A stretch of DNA of 38,083 nucleotides, taken from an uncultured Alistipes sp. GTDB lineage: Bacteria; Bacteroidota; Bacteroidia; Bacteroidales; Rikenellaceae. A program made the translations under genes and the position numbers. Shown piece after piece: positions 32,174 to 38,083 of this stretch. The notes beneath the pieces were generated by a model that saw nothing but the letters and a program-made list of their open reading frames with translations, was not told the DNA's origin and searched no databases. Each line of letters starts with the position of its first letter. Position 1 is the stretch's first letter. The DNA is taken from the NCBI GenBank assembly GCA_959604655.1, contig CAUHCL010000009.1:1-38083 (forward strand), written 5' to 3'.

Positions 32174-32758
32174 TTACGACAACGGCGCGGAGCCGTCGAT
32201 GGTGACCTTCACGTATTTGTACCCTCGGTGCCGCAGCTCCAGCGACACGCCCAGTTCGAAAAAGACCTTCACCGCCCGCGCGAAGACATGAAAGGCCATG
32301 GCGCTCTGCGGCTCCACACCCTCCTTGCGGATCATCGTAAGGGCCGTATGGGCGCAGTTGCGGATCACGGTTTCGATCTTCGCCGCCTCTGCGCTATCAA
32401 GATGATAGCCCACCAGGCACTCCGTCACATATTCGTCCAGGCAGTCGAATCCGCGCGGCGAGGCCATCAGCGAATACCAGTCGTCGACATCCTTGTAATC
32501 GCCCCACGACTTGTCCCACAGCACGGCGGCACCCATGCCCACATAGCAGGCCCATGCGATGGCCGCCGACGGGTATTCGGCGATCTGCGGCACGGCGGCC
32601 GCCATATATTCGGGTGCCGAGGAACGCCACTTCTCGTTCAGTTCGTCGACCGTGAGCATCTTGCCGTCCAGCATGCCGTCGGAGGTGCATTGCCCCACGA
32701 GGGCTTCGGAGAGCTTCTCGGCGAACCCGTTCAGAAATTCCAAATCTTTAGTCTCCAT
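32174..32758 (-). CDS. Conserved-looking hypothetical protein
   Basis: 194 residues from the ATG at 32758 (METKDLEFLNGFAEK). An upstream in-frame Met lies in the hairpin region and is rejected. No signal peptide; largely helical with a central hydrophobic part (PQIAEYPSAAIAWACYVGMGAAVLW). The C-terminal strand is ELRHRGYKYVKVTIDG. Not assigned to a family. It lies downstream of galM, separated by a set of hairpins. Confidence 0.65.
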   Translation of the reverse strand: METKDLEFLNGFAEKLSEALVGQCTSDGMLDGKMLTVDELNEKWRSSAPEYMAAAVPQIAEYPSAAIAWACYVGMGAAVLWDKSWGDYKDVDDWYSLMASPRGFDCLDEYVTECLVGYHLDSAEAAKIETVIRNCAHTALTMIRKEGVEPQSAMAFHVFARAVKVFFELGVSLELRHRGYKYVKVTIDGSAPLS

Positions 32759-32776
32759 AAAACCAAGGTTATGAAA

Positions 32777-32808
32777 AGGGCGGCACACCTACTATGCGTC
32801 GCCGCCCT
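32777..32808 (-). terminator. Probable terminator after galM
   Basis: Minus strand: AGGGCGGC - 16-nt loop - GCCGCCCT followed by TTTTC. Last of three hairpins after galM. Confidence 0.55.
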
Positions 32809-32826
32809 GAAAAATATCTGTCGAAC

Positions 32827-32900
32827 AGTAATGCCTGCGGCATTACTATCTTCGGCGGCTCGCACCTTCGGTGCGCCCCCCCCCGCAGCCGCCGAAGATA
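32827..32900. repeat. Two stacked palindromes with a C9 run, downstream of galM
   Basis: First AGTAATGCC-TGC-GGCATTACT (32827-32847). The second has an outer 14-bp stem TATCTTCGGCGGCT / AGCCGCCGAAGATA (32847-32900) that encloses an inner hairpin CGCACC-TTC-GGTGCG and a run of nine Cs (32876-32884). Non-coding. A REP-like or structured RNA element. Confidence 0.7.
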
Positions 32901-32935
32901 AATACACATGCAATGTCCTCGGCGGTTTAACTCTA

Positions 32936-33991
32936 TCAATAAGTTCCCAGACGGAACACTATCTTCTGACAATAGGTATCCTCGGGACGGAGCACCACCG
33001 ACGGGAAATCGGCGTGATTCACCGCATCGGGATAGTTCTGGCACTCGATGGCCACGCCCGCATAGTCTTCGTAACGGCCGCCCGACTTGGTTACGGGGCA
33101 TCCGCCCGCGAGCCAGTTGCCCGTGTAGACCATAGCGCCCGCCTGCGACGACAGCACCTCGACCCTGCGGCCCGAAGCCTCGCAGCGCAGCTCGCCTATC
33201 AGGCTGAGGATGTTGGGTTTCCAGTCGTCCAGAACGAAGAAGTGGTCGTAACCCTTGAAATCCTTCATGTGGTTGAACTCCGACAGTATCTCGTCGCCGA
33301 AACGGCGCCACGCGGTGAAGTCCTGCGGCGTACCCTTCACGTCGAGGTAACGCCCCGTGGGTATCTGCGTGGGATCCATCTCCAGCACACGCGAGCAGTT
33401 GAGATGCAGCTCGTGGTCGAGAATGCTCTTGCCGCTGCCCTCGCCCGCCAGATTCCAGTAGACATGGTTGGTGAGGTTCACCACAGTGGTCTTGTCGGTA
33501 CGGGCCATGTAGGTTATCTCCAGCTCGTTGTCATCGCTGAAATAGCACCCCGCCTCGACATAGAGTTCGCCCGGGTAGTTCTGCTCGCCGTCGGGCGAAG
33601 TGAGCGAGAAGACCACTCGGTTGGTCTCCACGCGGGCATCCCACAGACGGTTGGCGAAACCCTTCGATCCGCCGTGCAGATGGTTGGGACCGTTGTTCAC
33701 TTCGAGGTTGTACTCCACGCCCTCCACCGTCATACGCCCGCGCGCTATGCGGTTGGCCACGCGGCCCACGCTCTTGCCGCTGGCCGCGCCGTCGCCGAAA
33801 TAGCTCATGCAATCCTTGTAGCCGAGCACCACATCGTCGATGCGGCCGTCGCGGTCGGGACACTTCACCGACACGATCGAAGCGCCGATGTTGCACAACT
33901 GCACCTCGCAGCCGTTGGCATTGCGTATCGTGTAGAGCACGACAGCCTCGCCCTCGGGGGTGGAACCCCAAATGTGCTGTAATATTTCCAT
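32936..33991 (-). CDS. galM: Aldose 1-epimerase (galactose mutarotase)
   Basis: 351 residues from the ATG at 33991. The longer frame upstream lies inside gltX and is rejected. Motifs: NRIARGRM (80-87), NNGPNHLHGGSKGF with H104, NLTNHVYWNL with catalytic H176, and the C-terminal VAIECQNYPDAVNH with the general-base Glu. It interconverts alpha and beta anomers of galactose/glucose. The start codon overlaps the gltX stop by one base (TAATG), implying translational coupling. Confidence 0.95.
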   Translation of the reverse strand: MEILQHIWGSTPEGEAVVLYTIRNANGCEVQLCNIGASIVSVKCPDRDGRIDDVVLGYKDCMSYFGDGAASGKSVGRVANRIARGRMTVEGVEYNLEVNNGPNHLHGGSKGFANRLWDARVETNRVVFSLTSPDGEQNYPGELYVEAGCYFSDDNELEITYMARTDKTTVVNLTNHVYWNLAGEGSGKSILDHELHLNCSRVLEMDPTQIPTGRYLDVKGTPQDFTAWRRFGDEILSEFNHMKDFKGYDHFFVLDDWKPNILSLIGELRCEASGRRVEVLSSQAGAMVYTGNWLAGGCPVTKSGGRYEDYAGVAIECQNYPDAVNHADFPSVVLRPEDTYCQKIVFRLGTY

Positions 33992-35526
33992 TATTCGATA
34001 GGTTTTAGATTGGTCAGGATGTAATCTATGCGCCGCAGGGTCTCGTCCTTGCCGAGGAACACTGTCACGTCGTACATTCCCGGGCCTTTGCCCGCGCCGA
34101 CCAGCGCCAGACGCAACGTGTTCATGATCTGCCCCATGCCGTAACCCTTCTCGGCGATCCACGCGTTCACCACGCTCTCGGTGTTCTCCAGCGAGAAGTC
34201 GTCGATGGCGGCCAGCACCTCGCGCAGCTCGGCCAAACGGGCGGGATTGTCGCCCTTCCAGTACTTTTTGGTCTGCTTCTCGTCGTAAACGGTCGGAGCG
34301 ACGAAGAAATAGCATGTCAGATCCCACAGATCGGTGATGAACGTGGAGCGCTCCTTCATGATGCCCGCAGCGCGGCCCGCAAGCTCGTCCGACACCTCCA
34401 CGCCATGCTCGCGCAGGACGGGTTGGAAGAGTTCGGCCAGCTCGGCGTCGCTCTTGCGGTGCATATATTGGGCATTGAACCACTTGGCCTTGTCGGGCTG
34501 GAAGCGCGCGCCCGATTTCGACACGCGGTCCAGCGAAAACGCATCGGTCAGCTCCTGCATCGAGAACAGCTCCTGCTCCGTACCCGGGTTCCACCCCAGC
34601 AACGCCAGCATGTTGACGAACGCTTCGGGGAAATAGCCATCCTCGCGATAGCCGCGGGCAGTCTCGCCCGTGGCGGGCGACTTCCAGAAAAGCGGGAATA
34701 CGGGGAATCCCATCTTGTCGCCGTCGCGCTTCGAGAGCTTGCCGCCGCCCGTAGGCTTCAGCAGAAGCGGCAGATGGGCGAACTGCGGCTGCGAATCGGT
34801 CCAGCCGAACGCCTTGTAAAGCAGATAGTGCAGGGGCAGCGACGGCAGCCATTCCTCGCCGCGGATCACGTGCGAGATCTCCATCAGGTGGTCGTCGACT
34901 ATATTGGCCAGATGATACGTGGGCAGGGCATCGGCGCTCTTGTAAAGCACCTTGTCGTCGAGAGTGGAGGTATTCACCTTCACATGGCCGCGGATCAGGT
35001 CGTCCATCTCCACCGTATCGTTCTCGGGCATCTTGAAGCGTATCACCCACTGGTCGCCGCGCGAAATGCGCGCCTCGACCTCGTCGGCCGACAGCGACAG
35101 CGAGGTGGGCAGCTTTTCGCGCACCGTATAATTATAGGCGAAGGTCTCGCCGCGGGCCTCGGCCTCCTTGCGGAGCGCATCCAGCTCGGCGGCAGTGTCG
35201 AACGCATAGTAGGCCCAACCCGCATCCACGAGCTGTTTGGCATACTTGAGATATATCTCGCGCCGCTCGCTCTGACGATACGGAGCGTGAGGACCTCCGA
35301 CACCGACACCCTCGTCGATCCCTATGCCGCACCACTTGAGCGATTCGATGATGTAGTCCTCGGCACCCGGGACGAAACGCTGCGAATCGGTATCCTCGAT
35401 GCGCAGAATCATTTTGCCGCCGTGACGGCGGGCGAACAGATAGTTATAAAGGGCCGTGCGCACTCCCCCCATGTGGAGAGGTCCCGTGGGGCTCGGAGCG
35501 AAACGCACGCGAACTTGCCTTGACAT
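33991..35526 (-). CDS. gltX: Glutamyl-tRNA synthetase
   Basis: 511 residues, class I synthetase. The HIGH-type motif is PSPTGPLHMGG (11-21), and the KMSKS-type motif is KLSKR (263-267). LRIEDTDSQR and the helical anticodon-binding C-terminal domain are present. It charges tRNA-Glu. Full length. The gene lies 40 bp downstream of the SIMPL-domain gene in a minus-strand run ychF-SIMPL-gltX-galM. Confidence 0.97.
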   Translation of the reverse strand: MSRQVRVRFAPSPTGPLHMGGVRTALYNYLFARRHGGKMILRIEDTDSQRFVPGAEDYIIESLKWCGIGIDEGVGVGGPHAPYRQSERREIYLKYAKQLVDAGWAYYAFDTAAELDALRKEAEARGETFAYNYTVREKLPTSLSLSADEVEARISRGDQWVIRFKMPENDTVEMDDLIRGHVKVNTSTLDDKVLYKSADALPTYHLANIVDDHLMEISHVIRGEEWLPSLPLHYLLYKAFGWTDSQPQFAHLPLLLKPTGGGKLSKRDGDKMGFPVFPLFWKSPATGETARGYREDGYFPEAFVNMLALLGWNPGTEQELFSMQELTDAFSLDRVSKSGARFQPDKAKWFNAQYMHRKSDAELAELFQPVLREHGVEVSDELAGRAAGIMKERSTFITDLWDLTCYFFVAPTVYDEKQTKKYWKGDNPARLAELREVLAAIDDFSLENTESVVNAWIAEKGYGMGQIMNTLRLALVGAGKGPGMYDVTVFLGKDETLRRIDYILTNLKPIE

Positions 35527-35566
35527 AGATATGCTTCTTTATTTTCGTTTGAATTGTTTACCGTTG

Positions 35567-36298
35567 TTATTTCACGCGATACTCCACGCGCATGGTGATG
35601 CGCGCCTTCTTCTGGCGGCTCGACGTGTTGAACGAACCTCCCGCCGAATACTCTTCGTTGGCGTTGGCTCCCGTGATCTGGAACACGCCCATGCGGGCCG
35701 AGGCCACGCGTCCTATGGCGGCACCTGCATTGACGGCTATCTTCTCGGCGCGGGCACGTGCGTCGGCCGATGCCTGCTCGATGAGCGCGAGCTTCACGTC
35801 GTCGAGCTTGGTGTAGTAGTAATCGGGATTGAAAGCGTCGAGCGACACGCCCTGCGCGATGAGCTTCGATATGTCGCGCGAAATGCCCTCCACCTTGTCA
35901 ACGTCCGACGACTCGACGGTGAAGCTCTGACTGAGACGGTAGCCCACAAACCGCGAACCCGTATAGTTGCCGTTGGCATTGTAGACAGGCTCCGTCTCGC
36001 GGTTGACGTTCACGAAGCGGAACACCACGCTCTCGGCGGGAATGCCGCGCGAGGTGATGAACTCCAGAACCATCTGTTTGTCGTGCTCCAGTTGGGCGTA
36101 TCCCGACGCCACGTTCTGGGTAGAGCACGATATCTCGCCGTTCCAGACGATCAGATCCGATTCGAATTCGGTCTCGCCCAGGCCCGTCACCACCACGGTG
36201 TCCTGCGAACGATACTTATATGTATAGGCACGGCCAAGCAGCCATGCGCTCACAACGATCGCCACACCGACGATCACGTACTTCAGATTGTTTTTCAT
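35567..36298 (-). CDS. SIMPL-domain (DUF541) protein
   Basis: 243 residues from the ATG at 36298 (an upstream in-frame codon is less likely). An N-terminal membrane anchor or signal spans about 5-22. The SIMPL domain follows: VVVTGLGETEFESDLIVWNG, LSQSFTVESSDVDKVEGI, ADARARAEKIAVNAGAAIGRV, and a C-terminal VEYRVK strand. Members are envelope proteins of uncertain function, often linked to stress resistance. It lies 22 bp after ychF. Confidence 0.88.
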   Translation of the reverse strand: MKNNLKYVIVGVAIVVSAWLLGRAYTYKYRSQDTVVVTGLGETEFESDLIVWNGEISCSTQNVASGYAQLEHDKQMVLEFITSRGIPAESVVFRFVNVNRETEPVYNANGNYTGSRFVGYRLSQSFTVESSDVDKVEGISRDISKLIAQGVSLDAFNPDYYYTKLDDVKLALIEQASADARARAEKIAVNAGAAIGRVASARMGVFQITGANANEEYSAGGSFNTSSRQKKARITMRVEYRVK

Positions 36299-36320
36299 AA
36301 GGCAGTTACAGATTAAATGA

Positions 36321-37418
36321 TTACACATTGAACAGGAAGTGCATTATGTCGCCGTCCTGCACCACATACTCCTTGCCCTCGATGCCGATCTTGCCCACAT
36401 CGCGGCAGGCCTTCTCCGAACCGAGCGCGACGTAATCGTCGTACTTTATCACCTCGGCGCGGATGAAGCCGCGTTCGAAATCGGTGTGGATGATGCCCGC
36501 GGTCTGCGGAGCCTTCATGCCGCGCACGAAGGTCCACGCACGGCTCTCGTCGGCTCCCGTGGTAAAGAACGTCTGAAGGTCGAGCAACTTGTATGCCGCC
36601 TTGATAAGACGGCTCACGCCCGATTCCTCAAGGCCCATGTCCTGCAAGAACATCTGACGTTCCTCGTAGCTCTCCAGCTCGGCGATGTCGGCCTCGGCCG
36701 AAGCGGCCACGATCAGCATCTCGGCGTGCTCGTCGGCAATGGCCGCACGAACCGCCTCGGTATGGGCGTTGCCCGTAACGGCGCTCGCCTCGTCGACGTT
36801 GCATACGTAGAGCACGGGCTTGTCGGTGAGCAGGTTCAGGTCGGCCGTCAGCTTGCGGTCCTCCTTTTCGACCTCCACGGTACGGGCGCTCAGGCCCTGC
36901 TCCAGCGCCTCCTTGTAACGGGTGAGTATCTCGAACAGCCGTTTGGCCGACTTGTCGCCCGCCGCGGCCTGCTTCTGACACTTGCCTATGCGGCTCTCCA
37001 CGGTCTCCAGATCCTTCAGCTGCAACTCGGTGTCGATTATGCCCTTGTCGCGCACGGGATCGATCGAGCCGTCCACATGGGTTATGTTGCCGTTGTCGAA
37101 ACAACGCAGCACATGGATTATCGCATTGGTATTGCGTATGTTGCCAAGGAATTTGTTACCCAGTCCCTCGCCCTTCGAGGCACCCTTGACCAGTCCCGCT
37201 ATGTCGACGATCTCGATGGTGGTGGGAACGACCTTCTTGGGGTTGTCGATCTCCGCCAGCTTCACCAGACGCTCGTCGGGCACGGTAATGACGCCCACGT
37301 TGGGTTCGATGGTACAGAAAGGGAAATTAGCCGCCTGCGCCTTGGCATTCGACAGACAGTTGAAAAGGGTCGATTTGCCCACGTTGGGCAGACCGACTAT
37401 ACCGCATTGCAAAGCCAT
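36321..37418 (-). CDS. ychF: YchF/Obg-family redox-regulated ATPase
   Basis: 365 residues. G1 GLPNVGKST (8-16), G3-type DIAGLVKGASKGEGLGN, and the YchF-type NVDE in place of the GTP-specific NKxD, in keeping with ATP preference. A coiled-coil insertion and a C-terminal TGS domain (TFFTTGADESRAWTF...VQDGDIMHFLFNV) complete it. Ribosome-associated, a conserved core gene. First in its run, with a TATCTTTG box upstream. Confidence 0.96.
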   Translation of the reverse strand: MALQCGIVGLPNVGKSTLFNCLSNAKAQAANFPFCTIEPNVGVITVPDERLVKLAEIDNPKKVVPTTIEIVDIAGLVKGASKGEGLGNKFLGNIRNTNAIIHVLRCFDNGNITHVDGSIDPVRDKGIIDTELQLKDLETVESRIGKCQKQAAAGDKSAKRLFEILTRYKEALEQGLSARTVEVEKEDRKLTADLNLLTDKPVLYVCNVDEASAVTGNAHTEAVRAAIADEHAEMLIVAASAEADIAELESYEERQMFLQDMGLEESGVSRLIKAAYKLLDLQTFFTTGADESRAWTFVRGMKAPQTAGIIHTDFERGFIRAEVIKYDDYVALGSEKACRDVGKIGIEGKEYVVQDGDIMHFLFNV

Positions 37419-38083
37419 TTATCTAAAATTTCGGTTTACACTCATCAGTTCAATAGCGCAAAGATAACGTTTTTTATGCGACACGACCGATTCCGGCGGC
37501 AAAAATTTTGCGGAGAGACATTTAATATGTATATTTGCATCATCGTATCACAGGACATAAAAATCGAATCAACCGTATCAGTAATCGTCGACGGCAGGAA
37601 CGGATCTTGACGCCGAGGGAAAATTGCGCCGACAAGCGGTCGCAAGTTATCGGGTACGGATAATTTCGCGATTATTTACTTTCAATACACCTTGTTCGGA
37701 GCGCCGCGGGCGACGGCCCCGCCTCGGGACGGGTGTCGGAACAAGATTCCGCGTCTGACGATATGGCTCGGTAATCAGTGCAAGCGCGACAACTCCCGCC
37801 TGCCGACCGCAGTTCGGGAGAGGGTCGGATTCACAAACGCGGCCGAAGGCAGACGGCCGTCGTGCAGCATGACAACGATAAATTGAAATAATTTAATAAA
37901 TTACGCAAACGACAATGCCACCGCCTTAAACATTGCGTCGAACCTTTCCATGGGTCGATGAAGTAAACATTTTTTCAAAAACGACATTCAACGTCGCCGC
38001 AATCCGCGAGGATTGCATCGATGGGGGTTCTTTGACGTTTTTGAGACGAGTTTGCAAGAAGTCAACAATCTCGCAAACAGCAC
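37419..38083. other. Intergenic region to the right edge, no supported gene
   Basis: 665 bp. It holds the ychF promoter near its left end and, near the right end, a small hairpin GCAATCC-GCGA-GGATTGC (37999-38016) flanked by AACGTC/GACGTT arms. Open frames reach the right edge on the plus strand without an ATG (only a TTG near 37933), so a gene starting here cannot be called. Confidence 0.5.
37459..37466 (-). promoter_or_regulatory. -7 promoter element of ychF
   Basis: Minus-strand TATCTTTG, an exact TAnnTTTG match, 40 bp upstream of the ychF ATG. Confidence 0.65.

Noticed and set aside
33992..35050. Large N-terminal extension of galM
   Set aside because: It lies entirely inside gltX in another frame; galM begins MEILQHIW at 33991.
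37692..37886. 64-codon plus-strand open frame near the right edge
   Set aside because: Biased Arg/Pro/Ala composition, no promoter or RBS, and no family resemblance.
37933..38083. Plus-strand gene running off the right edge
   Set aside because: Two frames stay open to the edge, but neither has an ATG; evidence is too thin without the sequence beyond.
1..38083. CRISPR array, transposase or IS element
   Set aside because: No regularly spaced direct repeats and no transposase-like or integrase-like reading frame were seen on either strand.

Overview
The window looks like the chromosome of a GC-rich member of the Bacteroidales, probably Alistipes or a relative in the Rikenellaceae. The evidence is GLPGLI-family proteins, Bacteroidetes-type outer-membrane receptors with a carboxypeptidase-like N-terminal domain, double-glycine (GG) leader peptides, DUF3244 and DUF1896 proteins, and promoters of the TTTG-N19-TAnnTTTG type. 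The genus is inference from gene content and base composition.

Positions 1-15,772 hold a peptide (bacteriocin/RiPP-like) biosynthesis and export locus, all on the minus strand and read from high to low coordinates. It is built from three modules, each headed by a small GG-leader precursor gene that is followed by a perfect hairpin. Module A is precursor P2 (15521-15772), a GLPGLI protein, a TonB-receptor-like protein and a VKOR-thioredoxin fusion. Module B is precursor P1 (9836-10054), a frameshifted GLPGLI gene, a C39-peptidase ABC exporter, an HlyD adaptor, a TolC-like channel and an outer-membrane barrel protein. Module C is a Cys-rich precursor P3 (1312-1569) followed by a radical SAM/SPASM maturase that runs off the left edge. 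P1 and P2 share almost the same leader, have unrelated four-Cys cores, and are preceded by homologous blocks of about 190 bp. Each block holds a covarying dyad and a plus-strand promoter/terminator pair, so each may encode a divergent small RNA. The likely scheme is synthesis, leader cleavage and export by C39-ABC/HlyD/TolC, disulfide formation by VKOR-thioredoxin for P1 and P2, and radical modification for P3. Module C is AT-rich and modules A and B are GC-rich, so the locus is a mosaic.

Positions 15,997-20,157 are an AT-rich accessory stretch. It holds a small membrane protein, a secreted DUF3244 protein, a TPR lipoprotein-like regulator with a C-terminal helix-turn-helix, a DUF1896 protein, and a ~130 bp multi-arm palindrome. 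It ends at a tRNA-Ser(GCU) gene with a textbook promoter and terminator.

Positions 20,338-28,155 hold a small tandem-repeat secreted protein and a complete histidine operon, hisGDCBHAF(IE). The operon is preceded by a classical attenuator: an 18-residue leader peptide with five consecutive His codons, a pause hairpin, an antiterminator and an intrinsic terminator. A GC-rich palindromic insert separates hisH from hisB.

Positions 28,364-38,083 are ordinary chromosome: a GH29 alpha-L-fucosidase with a TapB/DUF3108-like partner, a small membrane protein, an M48 metallopeptidase, a conserved hypothetical gene, then ychF - SIMPL-domain gene - gltX - galM in one minus-strand run. The last ~660 bp hold the ychF promoter and no gene that can be supported.
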